Assembly (NCBI GenBank): GCA_002840685.1
Contig: PHBU01000006.1
Coordinates: 186,001 to 250,000, forward strand
Direction of reading: 5' to 3'
Length of the DNA: 64,000 nt
From: Chloroflexi bacterium HGW-Chloroflexi-6
GTDB taxonomy: Bacteria; Chloroflexota; Anaerolineae; Anaerolineales; Villigracilaceae
The notes under the pieces were generated by a model, which was given only the letters and a program-made list of their open reading frames with translations, was not told the origin of the DNA and did not search any database. Below are positions 1 to 9,451 of this stretch, piece after piece (position 1 is the stretch's first letter; every line of letters starts with the position of its first letter). The position numbers and the translations under genes were made by a program.

Positions 1-822
1 CCGCTTTACCGTTGGGATTACTGGCGCTGGCATGTCAACGAAAATATTTTCAAATTCAACCTCGAAGCGGCGGTTTTTTTATGGGAAACGGACTCAGGCC
101 GACTGGCAGCTGTGCTCCACCCTGACGGGGCCGGCGAGGCCTTTTTGCAGGTCCATCCAGCTTTCCACACCCCCGAACTGGATGTGGATATGATGTCGGT
201 CGCCGAAACCCAATTCGCCACAACGCAGGCCGAGGGGAATCAGCGTCTGACTCTTTGGGTGCATGGCAGCGATTTTATCCGGCAAGACCTGCTCACGCGG
301 CGCGGCTACACCAAAGGCAAACATCCCGAATATCAGCGCCGGCGTGATATGTACCTGCCCATCCCCAAATTGCCTGCCCCAGATGGTTACACGATCCGGG
401 CTCTGGGAGATGAAAGCGAGCACCCGGCGCGCAGTTGGGTCTCATGGAAAGCCTTCCATCCAGATGAGCCGGACGAGAAGTACGAGGGCTGGGACTGGTA
501 CCGCAACGTTCAGCGCGCTCCGCTCTATTGCCGTGACCTGGACCTGGTAGCGGTCGCCCCAAACGGTGAATTCGCCGCCTTTTGCACGCTCTGGTTCGAC
601 GATGTGACCCGCACTGCCGCCTTTGAGCCAGTCGGCACCCACCCTGACCATCAACGCAAGGGGCTGGGCAAAGCCTTAATGGCTGAAGGTCTGCGCCGCG
701 TGCGCAACCTGGGCGCAACACTCTGTACGGTTGGCTCGTATTCCGAGGCAGCAGGCGCCTTATATGCATCGATGGGCTTCACAGAGTATGATTTAAGCGA
801 ACCCTGGAACAAAGAGTGGTAA
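1..822 (+). CDS. GNAT-family N-acetyltransferase (5' end outside window)
   Basis: The reading frame is open from the first base of the window, so the start codon lies upstream; an internal GTG at 112 is not needed. The C-terminal third carries the GNAT acetyl-CoA loop (VGTHPDHQRKGLGKAL) followed by the usual helix and a GALYASMGF segment near the end, as in Rimi-like and Eis-like acetyltransferases. The N-terminal part looks like a divergent, probably non-catalytic GNAT half, giving a double-GNAT layout. The substrate cannot be told. The gene ends 12 bp before the CPBP protease gene, so the two are probably co-transcribed. Confidence 0.85.
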   Translation, partial: PLYRWDYWRWHVNENIFKFNLEAAVFLWETDSGRLAAVLHPDGAGEAFLQVHPAFHTPELDVDMMSVAETQFATTQAEGNQRLTLWVHGSDFIRQDLLTRRGYTKGKHPEYQRRRDMYLPIPKLPAPDGYTIRALGDESEHPARSWVSWKAFHPDEPDEKYEGWDWYRNVQRAPLYCRDLDLVAVAPNGEFAAFCTLWFDDVTRTAAFEPVGTHPDHQRKGLGKALMAEGLRRVRNLGATLCTVGSYSEAAGALYASMGFTEYDLSEPWNKEW

Positions 823-834
823 AAGGAATATCCT

Positions 835-1580
835 ATGAACAGCAAAACCCGTTCCACCCGAACCTTTTTTATCCTGCTGGCCATTTTGGCTCTGGCAGCA
901 GCGTTGAATTCTGTCCTGCCACAAGGCGAAATCGGGACTTTGATGCCGAAATCCGAAATTCCTATCTGGCAACTGGCGCTGGCAGGGGCAGGTATTACGG
1001 CAGTACTGTATGGTCTGCTCGGTTTCATCGGTCTCATCTTATGGCGCAATCTGGGTTTTCCTGAAATCTGGGCAGAAGATGTCACCAACCGCCAGCGTTT
1101 TCTCGTGCCCGCGATTGCGGGCGGTGTGCTTGGCATCATGCTAATCATCGGTGATCTAATTTTCAGCCAGTTCAATGGAATCGGCCGGTTGATGCATCCG
1201 CCGTTCCCAACTTCACTCGTGGCCTCCATCTCGGCAGGAATCGGCGAAGAGATGATCTTCCGCCTGTTCTTCGTCTCATTCTGGACATGGCTGATCGGCA
1301 AAGTCATCCTGCGAGGGCGCGCTTTAACCATCGTTTATTGGGTCGTCAGTACAGCTTCAGCCATTGCTTTTGGTGCGGGCCACCTGCCTTCACTGATGAT
1401 CATTCTCGGGGTAAACGACCCATCGCAATTTTCGCCTGTTTTGCTCTTCCAGATATTCCTGCTCAATGGCCTGATCTCAATTGTGCCGCATACTACTTCA
1501 AAAAATATGGTTTCCTCGCGCCGGTCGGTGTTCACTTCTGGACAGATATCGTCTGGCACATGCTTTGGGGATTAATGTGA
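835..1580 (+). pseudogene. CPBP family intramembrane protease (CAAX/bacteriocin-processing type), frameshifted near its end
   Basis: This is a polytopic membrane protein with the family's EExxxR motif (GIGEEMIFRLFF) and the FxxxH motif (FGAGHLPSL), which place the catalytic glutamates and histidine in the membrane. In the starting frame the protein runs to a stop at 1575 with an unrelated tail. In the neighbouring frame the last stretch reads AAYYFKKYGFLAPVGVHFW and ends at 1580, which is the normal family C-terminus with its final histidine. Adding one G at about 1483-1486 (GTGCCG to GTGGCCG) joins the two into one protein of about 248 residues. It may be a real frameshift or an assembly error; all motifs are otherwise intact. 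ATG at 835 follows AAAGGAATATCCT. Confidence 0.75.
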
Positions 1581-1657
1581 CGATTGTCTGTTCATCTAAT
1601 TACGCATGATAGTTGGGCGATCACAGCCTATTTGCTAAAATCCTTGCAGGAGTCATC

Positions 1658-4600
1658 ATGCGTATTCGCTTCACCACTTCCCTGACCTTCATCGTTCTCA
1701 TCGCCCTGGCGTTTGCCCAACCTGCCGCCTCCGCGCCCGCGCCTGGGGGCGGTACATTTGCCCCCGGTGCGCACCTGCGCTTTGAGCATCTCACCATCGA
1801 TGATGGCCTTTCGCAAAACGCCGGGCTGGCCCTCCTGCAAGACCGCCAGGGCTACCTGTGGATCGGCAGTCAGGACGGGCTCAACCGCTACGACGGTTAT
1901 GGCTTTACCCAATTCAAGCACGATCCAGATAATCCCAACTCGCTCAGCGCCAACGGGATTATTGCACTCCATGAAGACACCGATGGCCTGCTCTGGGTAG
2001 GCACCTGGGGCAGCGGTCTCAACCGCTTCGACCCAAAAACTTCCACATTTACACGTTACCCGTCCGACCCTGAAAATCCCGACAGCCTGAGTCACCCGAT
2101 CGTCACCGATATTTTTCAAGACGAGCAGGGCAGCTTGTGGGTTGGCACCCTCGGCGGATTGGATCGCTTCGACCCGGCCACCGGCACATTCAAACATTTT
2201 CGTCACGATCCGGTTCGCGCCGACAGCCTGAGCAGCGATGCCATTTCGGTCATCGCCCCCGCCGATGATGGAAAATTGTGGATCGGCACAGGCGCGTTCA
2301 GCACTCCCGGCGCAGGACTGAATCTGTTCGACCCGCAAACCGGCAAAACGCAGCGTTTTTCATCCAGCGGTGAATGCCTGGCCTCCCCCAACATTTCAGA
2401 TATCCTGCCGGCCCCGGATGGTAATCTGTGGATCGCCTTCGGCGGCTACGGCGTCTCGGGCGGCGGGCTTGACCGTTATAACCCTAAAACGGGCTCGTGC
2501 TCGCATTTCGATAGCGCCGAAGCTTTCGACAATCAGATCACCGACAATAACATCACCGACCTGACCTTTGACCGCGATGGCGCGCTCTGGGCAAGCAGTT
2601 GGTCGAGCGGCGTCTGGCGCATGGCCCCCGGCCTGCCCGGCCAGTTTACCGGCATCCACCACAACCCGGCCGACCCTGAAAGTCTTTCCAACGATAATAC
2701 TTTCAGCATCCTGCAAGACCGTTCCGGCGTGATCTGGATCGGCACCCTGAGCGCCGGGATCAATAAACTCAACCTCGACACCCTGCAATTCCGCACCTAC
2801 CGCAACGATGCATCCAATCCACGCAGCCTGACGGGTAACCACGTCGGCTCTTTTGCAGAAACCAGTGACGGCGTGGTCTGGGTCGGCACCTGGGAGAACG
2901 GCCTGGCGCGCTTCGACCCGATGTACGGCGCCTTCACCGAATTTCGCACCAACCCCGATAACCCGGACAGCATCTCCAGCGACCTGGTCATGTCGCTGCA
3001 CGCCGATCCCAACGGGGTGCTGTGGGTTGGCACACTGGGCGGCGGACTGAACCGATTCAACCCGAGATCCGGCATTTTTACCCGTTTTCAGAACGACCCC
3101 GCCAACCCTGCCAGCCTGCTCGAAAACCAGGTCACAACCATCACCCGCGACCCTGCCGGGCGCCTGTGGGTGGGCAATTTTGCCGGTCTCTCGCGCCTCG
3201 ACCCCGGCGCAAGTGGTTTTGTAAACTATCCGATGAGCGCTCCGCCAGTTTCGCTGAAAGTTCTTGGAGATGAATTATGGATCGGGAGCTGGGGCGGCGG
3301 CGTTTCCCGGCTCGACCTCACCCAACCCGCCAGCCTGGACCCCGCTCAAGCGGCTTTCGCCACTCTGACGCATGATCCCGCCAACCCCAACTCATTGAGC
3401 GAAAACAGCGTCTGGGCAATTCATCAATCCCCCGACGGGCTCGTCTGGCTCGGCACTCAGGTTGGGCTCAACCGCTACAACCCCCAGAACGGTGAATTCA
3501 AATCCTATACCGAAAAAGACGGTCTGCGCAATGCCACTATTTTGGGTATTTTACAAGATGCAAATGGTTTCCTGTGGCTGACCACCAACAACGGGCTGGC
3601 AAAATTTGATCCGCGAGCAGAAACCTTCCAAATTTACGATAAAAGCGACGGTTTGCAGGGCAACGAATTCAATTCCAATGCTTATTTTCTCAGCCCCAAC
3701 ACAGGTGAGATCTACGTTGGCGGTATCAGCGGTTTTAGTGTCTTCGATCCTCTCGCGCTGCGCCAAAACCATAACCCGCCCAGCGTAGTGATCAACGATT
3801 TTTCGATCTTCAACGAATCGCAGCCGTTCGATCCGTCAGCCAGCAGCCCGATCCGCTTGAGCTACGATCAGAACTTCATCTCGTTTGAGTTTGCCGCCCT
3901 CGACTTCCAGTCGCCGCATAAAAACCAGTATGCCTACAAACTCGAAGGCTTCGACAAGGACTGGGTGCAGGCCGGCACGCGCAACTACGCCAACTATACC
4001 AACCTGCCCGGCGGCGAGTACACTTTCCGCGTGCGGGCGGCCAACAGTGACGGGATCTGGAACGAAACCGGCGCAACGCTCAAGCTGACGGTCACGCCCC
4101 CGTTTTGGCAGACCTGGCCGTTCCAGGCGGGCTTGCTGCTCGGGTTGGTTTCGCTCGTCGCAGCAGGATTCCAGTGGCGGGTGCGGGCGGTGCGCGAGCA
4201 AAATGCCCGGCTCCAGAAAGTGGTCGATGAACAGTTACACGTTGAAGCCGAGCTGCGCGAATCAGAAGCGCGTTTCCGCTCGATGTTCGACAATGCAGCG
4301 GTGGGCGTAGCTGTCATGTCTCTTGACCGGCGCATTACCCAGATCAACCAGACCGCAGCGCGCCTGACCGGTTATTCTGCCGAGGAAATAGGGGCCATTA
4401 ACCCATCTCTGCTGGCCGTCGAAGAAGATCGATACCTCGACCGCGATCTCTTCGTTGAATTGGTGGAAGGCAAGCGAGATCAATATACCGCGGAGAAACG
4501 CTATATCCGCAAAGATGGCAGTATTTTCTGGGGGCGGGTCAATTTTTCGGCCGTCCGCGGCACAGATGGGAAACCGCTCTACACGATCGGCATGATCGAA

Positions 4601-5812
4601 GACATTACTGATGAGAAAGAAGCTGGCCGGACGTTGGCCGAATCAGAAGCGCGTTTCAGAACCCTGTACGATGCCGCCGAAATGGGCATCGTGCTGGTCG
4701 ACCTCGGCAGCGATGGGTCCCGGCCGCTGGACGATACGCGTTTCAATCATCTTGTGGCAAACCAGCGTCTGAACCCGGCCATGCTGCGCATGTTCGGTTA
4801 CACGGCTGAAGAAATGCAAAATATAGCGATTGCCAGCATGATCTACCACGAAGATCGCGGGATAGATGCAAAGGAATTCCGCCAATTGCTGACCGGCGAG
4901 ATTGATTCCTTCCGCATCGAAAAGCGCTTCGTGCGCAAAGACGGCAGTGTCTTCTGGGGCCGCCTGACCGATTCACTGGCCCGCACCGCCGACGGCGCTC
5001 CGCGAATGGTGATCGGCATCATCGATGACATCACCGAGGAAAGACAGGCCGCCGAACGGCTGGCCGCCCAGGAAGCTGAATATCGCAGCCTGCTCGAACA
5101 GCGGATTGCCGAACGCACCGATGAACTGAACCTGGCCAATGAACGCCTGCGCGAAAAAGCCGCCCAGGATGCCGTCACCGCCGAGCGCACCCGCCTGGCG
5201 CGCGACCTGCACGATGCTGTGACCCAGACACTGTTCTCGACCACCCTGATCGCGGATGTTTTGCCCGATATTTGGGCGATGAACCCGGACGAAGGCAAAC
5301 GCCGTCTGGATGAAGTACGGCAACTGACGCGCGGCGCGCTGGCCGAAATGCGCACCCTGCTGGTGGAACTGCGTCCGAATGCCCTGGTCGAAGTGCCGCT
5401 GCCCACCCTGTTGCGCCAACTGACCGAAGCATTGGTTGGCCGCTCACGCATCAACATTGAACTGAGCGCCGAGGGCGAACGCAAACTCCCGGCAGATGTG
5501 CAGGTCGGTTTGTACCGCATCGCCCAGGAAGCCTTGAATAACGTTGTCAAACACGCCAAAGCCAACCAGGCAGTCGTCACCCTGCGCTGCGGAGAATCCG
5601 TCCGGTTAACGGTGGCCGACAACGGCGTTGGCTTCGATTCTTCCACCGTAACCGCAGACCATCTCGGTCTGAAGATCATGCGCGAACGGGCCGAAACAAT
5701 TGGTGCAAAATTCAGCATGTACAGCGAACCCGGTGAGGGGACGCAGATTTCAGTCGTTTGGGAAAACAAACCAGTCGACCAAGAAGGGCACACAAAGCAC
5801 GAAGATTTTTAA
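1658..5812 (+). CDS. Membrane sensor histidine kinase with two-component-propeller, Y_Y_Y, two PAS, HisKA_3 and HATPase domains
   Basis: A protein of about 1384 residues. The ATG at 1658 sits behind CAGGAG and gives a signal peptide (MRIRFTTSLTFIVLIALAFA), so upstream TTG starts are rejected. Residues about 35-700 hold many LWVGT..GLNRFD-type repeats, which build periplasmic beta-propellers that sense an extracellular ligand. A Y_Y_Y domain follows (about 748-810), then one membrane helix (about 817-840), two PAS/PAC units (868-988, 995-1128), a HisKA_3 segment with the phosphoacceptor in ARDLHDAVTQT (His1185), and an ATPase domain ending DNGVGFD...GEGTQISVVW. Family knowledge says such kinases phosphorylate NarL-type regulators, and one follows directly at 5862. 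The last residues overlap a short repeat-like sequence (CACAAAGCACGAAG). Confidence 0.9.
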   Translation: MRIRFTTSLTFIVLIALAFAQPAASAPAPGGGTFAPGAHLRFEHLTIDDGLSQNAGLALLQDRQGYLWIGSQDGLNRYDGYGFTQFKHDPDNPNSLSANGIIALHEDTDGLLWVGTWGSGLNRFDPKTSTFTRYPSDPENPDSLSHPIVTDIFQDEQGSLWVGTLGGLDRFDPATGTFKHFRHDPVRADSLSSDAISVIAPADDGKLWIGTGAFSTPGAGLNLFDPQTGKTQRFSSSGECLASPNISDILPAPDGNLWIAFGGYGVSGGGLDRYNPKTGSCSHFDSAEAFDNQITDNNITDLTFDRDGALWASSWSSGVWRMAPGLPGQFTGIHHNPADPESLSNDNTFSILQDRSGVIWIGTLSAGINKLNLDTLQFRTYRNDASNPRSLTGNHVGSFAETSDGVVWVGTWENGLARFDPMYGAFTEFRTNPDNPDSISSDLVMSLHADPNGVLWVGTLGGGLNRFNPRSGIFTRFQNDPANPASLLENQVTTITRDPAGRLWVGNFAGLSRLDPGASGFVNYPMSAPPVSLKVLGDELWIGSWGGGVSRLDLTQPASLDPAQAAFATLTHDPANPNSLSENSVWAIHQSPDGLVWLGTQVGLNRYNPQNGEFKSYTEKDGLRNATILGILQDANGFLWLTTNNGLAKFDPRAETFQIYDKSDGLQGNEFNSNAYFLSPNTGEIYVGGISGFSVFDPLALRQNHNPPSVVINDFSIFNESQPFDPSASSPIRLSYDQNFISFEFAALDFQSPHKNQYAYKLEGFDKDWVQAGTRNYANYTNLPGGEYTFRVRAANSDGIWNETGATLKLTVTPPFWQTWPFQAGLLLGLVSLVAAGFQWRVRAVREQNARLQKVVDEQLHVEAELRESEARFRSMFDNAAVGVAVMSLDRRITQINQTAARLTGYSAEEIGAINPSLLAVEEDRYLDRDLFVELVEGKRDQYTAEKRYIRKDGSIFWGRVNFSAVRGTDGKPLYTIGMIEDITDEKEAGRTLAESEARFRTLYDAAEMGIVLVDLGSDGSRPLDDTRFNHLVANQRLNPAMLRMFGYTAEEMQNIAIASMIYHEDRGIDAKEFRQLLTGEIDSFRIEKRFVRKDGSVFWGRLTDSLARTADGAPRMVIGIIDDITEERQAAERLAAQEAEYRSLLEQRIAERTDELNLANERLREKAAQDAVTAERTRLARDLHDAVTQTLFSTTLIADVLPDIWAMNPDEGKRRLDEVRQLTRGALAEMRTLLVELRPNALVEVPLPTLLRQLTEALVGRSRINIELSAEGERKLPADVQVGLYRIAQEALNNVVKHAKANQAVVTLRCGESVRLTVADNGVGFDSSTVTADHLGLKIMRERAETIGAKFSMYSEPGEGTQISVVWENKPVDQEGHTKHEDF

Positions 5813-5861
5813 AACCTTTGTGTTCGTCGTGCCCATTGTCTATAAGATTTTGGAGAACATC

Positions 5862-6491
5862 ATGGAAAATAAAATCCGCATCATGCTCGTTGATGACCAC
5901 GCCGTGGTACGCTCTGGCCTGGGTGCCTTCCTGAGCGTCAACCCCGACCTGGAACTGATCGGTGAAGCCGAAAACGGCGAACAGGCCGTGGTCCGCGCGG
6001 GAATTCTGAAACCGGATGTGATCCTGATGGATTTGATGATGCCGGTCATGGACGGTGTTGCCGCCACCCAGGCCATCAAAAAGCAGAATCCGGCGATTCA
6101 GATCATCGCCCTGACCAGTTTTCAGGAGGATGAACTGGTGCGCAACGCCCTGAAAGCCGGCGCGGTCGGTTACCTGATGAAAAACGTCAGCGCCCGCGAG
6201 CTGGCGGCAGCCATCAAGGCCGCCAAAGAAGGCAAGATCACGCTTTCCCCCGAGGCCGCGCAGGCCCTCGTCCGCGCCAGCCAGCAGGCCCAGGAAACAG
6301 AATCCCTGACCGAGCGTGAACGTGAAGTGCTGAAATTAATGGTCGAGGGATTGAACAACGCCGAGATCGCCGAGCGATTGGTGGTCAGTTTATCGACCGT
6401 CAAATATCACATCAGCAACATCCTGATGAAACTCGGCGTAGACAACCGCGTGGCAGCAGTGACAACCGCGATACAGAAAAAACTGGTCTGA
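5862..6491 (+). CDS. NarL/FixJ-family response regulator
   Basis: A 209-residue regulator. The receiver starts IRIMLVDDHAVVRSG with the acidic pair Asp11-Asp12; the phosphoacceptor is Asp57 in VILMDLMMP, and a conserved Lys lies in YLMKNVS. The C-terminal LuxR-type helix-turn-helix reads LTEREREVLKLMVEGLNNAEIA and STVKYHISNILMKLGV. The ATG at 5862 follows TTGGAGAACATC; longer upstream starts overlap the kinase gene and lack similarity. It is surely the partner of the kinase ending 49 bp upstream. A terminator follows at 6511. Confidence 0.92.
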   Translation: MENKIRIMLVDDHAVVRSGLGAFLSVNPDLELIGEAENGEQAVVRAGILKPDVILMDLMMPVMDGVAATQAIKKQNPAIQIIALTSFQEDELVRNALKAGAVGYLMKNVSARELAAAIKAAKEGKITLSPEAAQALVRASQQAQETESLTEREREVLKLMVEGLNNAEIAERLVVSLSTVKYHISNILMKLGVDNRVAAVTTAIQKKLV

Positions 6492-6510
6492 CAAAAGGTT
6501 CAGGGTTCAG

Positions 6511-6538
6511 GTTCCTCCTTCGGGAGGAACTTTTTGTT
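6511..6538 (+). terminator. Rho-independent terminator after the kinase/regulator pair
   Basis: A perfect stem GTTCCTCC-TTCG-GGAGGAAC (6511-6530) is followed by TTTTTG. It lies 19 bp after the regulator stop codon. Confidence 0.85.
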
Positions 6539-6564
6539 TAACCTGGCCCCTGCAACGCCAAAAC

Positions 6565-6653
6565 ACTATCCACTCGACCAGTGCCACACTGCCCCCTTGG
6601 TTGAGGCGCAGAATACATGCAAAGCGTAAACTAAGATCAGAAAGAGAGACAAA
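6565..6653 (+). promoter_or_regulatory. Promoter-region repeat, copy 1 (shared with 43411-43499)
   Basis: The 20-mer CTATCCACTCGACCAGTGCC, with the half-palindrome CACT-N5-AGTG, is followed 35 bp later by AAAGCGTAAACTA, then GAAAGAGAGA and ATGAAC. Exactly the same blocks at the same spacing precede the receiver-like gene at 43500. Here the ATG at 6654 opens only a seven-codon frame (MNPAPQIV, then stop), so this copy appears to be the leftover upstream region of a lost duplicate gene. Confidence 0.55.
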
Positions 6654-6700
6654 ATGAACCCCGCTCCACAGATCGTTTAAGATTGATCGAGGAAAACGCC

Positions 6701-6808
6701 ATGCTCACCGCAAAATTACTCATCCTGCTGCTCTTGCTTGCAGCGCTTCCGCTCACTCGCGAACATAAACGTGAAATCATCATCGAAGATGCTCAATGCC
6801 GTCCCTGA
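6701..6808 (+). CDS. Possible small membrane peptide (35 residues)
   Basis: ATG at 6701 follows GAGGAAAACGCC, a usable ribosome-binding site. The peptide opens with a hydrophobic helix (KLLILLLLLAALPL) and ends in a charged tail with one Cys. It sits in the 390-bp gap between the regulator and the next membrane protein, just after the decayed promoter copy. Nothing is recognised; it may equally be a remnant of a larger gene. Confidence 0.3.
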   Translation: MLTAKLLILLLLLAALPLTREHKREIIIEDAQCRP

Positions 6809-6931
6809 AACCGGCGGCATCTCACGAAAGCCTGTACTTTCGGCCAGGGGATTAACCGTTCCCCGGGCGAATACCACTCAGCCCCGCCAGGCTTACAATA
6901 AAAGCAATCATTATTTGAAATGGAGAAACCG

Positions 6932-7879
6932 ATGAACACAAAATTTTCAAACCTTTTCTGGGGGATCCTGCTGGTCACCGCGGGCGGTATCGCGCTGGCG
7001 CAGACCCAGGGCTACCTCAACAATATTCTGCCCATGATCTGGGTGACCGTCTTTGCAGCAATCAGCATCATTGCGCTGGTTTTCTACTTCCTGAGCGGCA
7101 TCCAAAACTGGGGCATGTTATTCCCGGCAGGCATTTTTGGCGGGCTGGCGCTGATCGTCAGCATGGCCACCAACAATGTGGATAACCCCGCCATGGCTGC
7201 TCCGCTTTTTGTGGGGATCGGCCTGCCCTTTGTCGTTGCCTACTTCCTCGACCGCGCCAAAAACTGGTGGGCGGTCATCCCAACGGGTGTGATGGCCTTT
7301 CTGACCTTCGTTTTGCTGGCGGCTGAAAATCTTGGCGGCGAAGTGATCGGCTCGGCCCTGTTCTTCATTCTGGCCGCCACTTTCGGCTTTGTCTACGCCA
7401 CCCGCCGCGCGCTATGGGCTGCGATTGTAACGTACGTGATGTTCGTAATGGGCTTCATGCCGCTGATAGCGATGAGCACCCGCCCCGAACTGGCCGGGAT
7501 CGTCATGCTGTTTGGCATCGCCTTGCCCTTTTTCATTATCTATTTCCGCGCGCCTGACGAAAGGTTCTGGGCCATCATCCCCGCAGGCATCCTGACGACA
7601 ACCGGCTTGCTGACTGCGTTCGTTCTGCTCCCTGGCTTGCCTGATCCCGCTTACGATGACCGCATTCCAAACGCCATTCTATACGCCGGTATCGCCATAA
7701 CCTTTGCCGTTGTCTGGCTTCGCCATCACAAACGCTGGGCGCTCTTGCTCACCGTTCTGGCAGCAATCATGGCTGTCGTCAATACATTCCTGGGTGATTT
7801 ACAGCAATATTGGCCGGTGCTGGTTGTTCTGGCGGGTTTCTACCTGCTTTACAGCGCCTTGCGCCCCAAAACCGCTTGA
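6932..7879 (+). CDS. Polytopic integral membrane protein of unknown function
   Basis: About 315 residues with roughly ten hydrophobic segments. The first segment (SNLFWGILLVTAGGIALAQ) resembles the DUF5668/LiaF-type N-terminal membrane repeat. The motifs WAVIPTGVMAF and WAIIPAGIL recur, suggesting internal duplication of a membrane unit. ATG at 6932 was chosen because TGGAGAAACCG precedes it; ATG at 6920 overlaps that site. It is monocistronic, with a terminator at 7901. No catalytic motif is visible. Confidence 0.7.
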   Translation: MNTKFSNLFWGILLVTAGGIALAQTQGYLNNILPMIWVTVFAAISIIALVFYFLSGIQNWGMLFPAGIFGGLALIVSMATNNVDNPAMAAPLFVGIGLPFVVAYFLDRAKNWWAVIPTGVMAFLTFVLLAAENLGGEVIGSALFFILAATFGFVYATRRALWAAIVTYVMFVMGFMPLIAMSTRPELAGIVMLFGIALPFFIIYFRAPDERFWAIIPAGILTTTGLLTAFVLLPGLPDPAYDDRIPNAILYAGIAITFAVVWLRHHKRWALLLTVLAAIMAVVNTFLGDLQQYWPVLVVLAGFYLLYSALRPKTA

Positions 7880-7885
7880 GGCCCG

Positions 7886-7930
7886 TCCACCTGACCAGTT
7901 GAAAACTCTCCCTGTGACGGGGGAGTTTTC
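7886..7930 (+). terminator. Terminator preceded by the TCCACCTGACCAGT element
   Basis: The hairpin GAAAACTCTCCC-TGTGAC-GGGGGAGTTTTC (7901-7930) follows the membrane-protein stop codon by about 20 bp. Just before it is TCCACCTGACCAGT (7886-7899), identical to a site placed the same way before the terminator at 40168. Confidence 0.7.
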
Positions 7931-8050
7931 ATTTGACCCGGGCTATGATTTGGTTGCGAACCGAACACCAGCTGATAGCGGACCATTAGCTATCTCACAG
8001 GCGGAATAAAACCACGCATAGTAATATCAGCGCTAAAGGAGCAGTGACTT

Positions 8051-9331
8051 ATGGAAACCACAATTCAACCAACCACGACCAACCCGATGCGTGCCGTCCT
8101 CGATATCCGCGACTTCATGCTGTTATGGGTCGGCCAGGCAACCTCGATGTTCGGCGACCAATTTCATGCCATCGCCGGGGCCTGGCTGGTTCTCAAACTG
8201 ACCGGCGACCCGCTGGCGCTGGGCGCGGTCATGGCCCTGGGCGGCATTCCGCGCGCATTTTTCACCCTGGTTGGCGGCGCTATTACCGACCGCTTTTCGC
8301 CGCGCCGGGTGATGCTCGCTGCAGACATCCTGCGCCTGTTGATCTCTGCATTGATGGCAACCCAAATCTTAACCAATACGCTCGAAGTCTGGATGATCTA
8401 TGTCTACACACTGGTGGGCGGTGCGATTGGGGGATTTTTCGGCCCGGCTTCGATGTCGATCGTTCCACGCATCTTGCCCGAAAAAGATCTGCAAGCCGGG
8501 AACTCGCTCACCCAGGGCAGCACCCAGTTGATCGGTTTTCTCGGCCCGGCCCTGGCGGGACTATTGATCGCCGCCTTCCCCGATGAAAAATTGGGCATCG
8601 GCGTGCTGATCGCCCTTGACGCGCTGACCTTTGTCATCTCGCTGGTCACCTTGTGGCTGATGCGCAGCGGCGGAGAAATCCACGGTTCTGCCAGCCAGAC
8701 CAATTTCCGATCTGTTTTCGCTTCCGTTCGCGAGGGGATCATCTACATGCTCAAAGACCCGACCCTGCGGCTGGTATTCGTTGTGATCGCCATCGCCAAC
8801 CTGTCGTTTGGAGGCCCGGTGGTGGTAGGCGTACCTTACCTGGCTGATACACGTTTCCTGGAAGGTGCTGCAGCTTACGGTGTCATCATCTCCGGCTATG
8901 CGGGCGGCAACCTGCTCGGGATCATCCTTTCTGGCGCACTGCCGAAACCCGGCAAAAAAGCCTTGCAAATTCTGATGGTGGCACTGTTTGCCATCTTCGG
9001 GCTGGGGATTGGCGCACTCGGCTGGATCTCCGTCACCTGGCTGGCAGCCCTTGATATGTTCATTATGGGTTTGCTAAACGGTTATATCTCGATCCTGCTC
9101 ATTACTGGTTTGCAGCGCAACACCCCCAAAGAAATGCTCGGGCGTCTGATGAGCATGATCCTGTTCGCCAACATGGCCCTCATGCCGCTTTCCCAGGCGC
9201 TGGCTGGCGGCATCTTGCGTTGGAACGTGGCCTTTCTCTTTGTTGCGGCAGCCGCGCTGCTGGTCGGCCTGGCATTGTATTTGACCACACCACAAGCCAA
9301 TAGCAACCTGAGCGAACAATTACTACAATAA
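8051..9331 (+). CDS. MFS transporter, drug/siderophore exporter type
   Basis: A 426-residue permease with about twelve hydrophobic segments and the MFS loop motif after helix 2 (GGAITDRFSPRRVML). The overall pattern matches the MFS_3 group (EntS, multidrug and macrolide exporters). Opening residues FMLLWVGQATSMFGDQFHAIAG are typical of the group. ATG at 8051 follows AAAGGAGCAGTGACTT. It is a single transcription unit between a terminator and the next gene, so the substrate cannot be inferred from context. Confidence 0.85.
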   Translation: METTIQPTTTNPMRAVLDIRDFMLLWVGQATSMFGDQFHAIAGAWLVLKLTGDPLALGAVMALGGIPRAFFTLVGGAITDRFSPRRVMLAADILRLLISALMATQILTNTLEVWMIYVYTLVGGAIGGFFGPASMSIVPRILPEKDLQAGNSLTQGSTQLIGFLGPALAGLLIAAFPDEKLGIGVLIALDALTFVISLVTLWLMRSGGEIHGSASQTNFRSVFASVREGIIYMLKDPTLRLVFVVIAIANLSFGGPVVVGVPYLADTRFLEGAAAYGVIISGYAGGNLLGIILSGALPKPGKKALQILMVALFAIFGLGIGALGWISVTWLAALDMFIMGLLNGYISILLITGLQRNTPKEMLGRLMSMILFANMALMPLSQALAGGILRWNVAFLFVAAAALLVGLALYLTTPQANSNLSEQLLQ

Positions 9332-9451
9332 TAAATTTCATCATCTGGCAATCTAAAAACAAACAAAAACTCAGCCGCCCTGCCACCTGAAGAAAAGCGC
9401 TACAATTGTGGTTGATAAATGGCTCTTAATGCCCCACAGGAGATGAACACA

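Noticed and set aside
4843..5793. A 316-codon minus-strand frame opposite the large kinase
   Set aside because: Shadow of the kinase coding strand: Ser/Arg-rich composition, no motif, while the plus strand has clear HisKA_3 and HATPase motifs.
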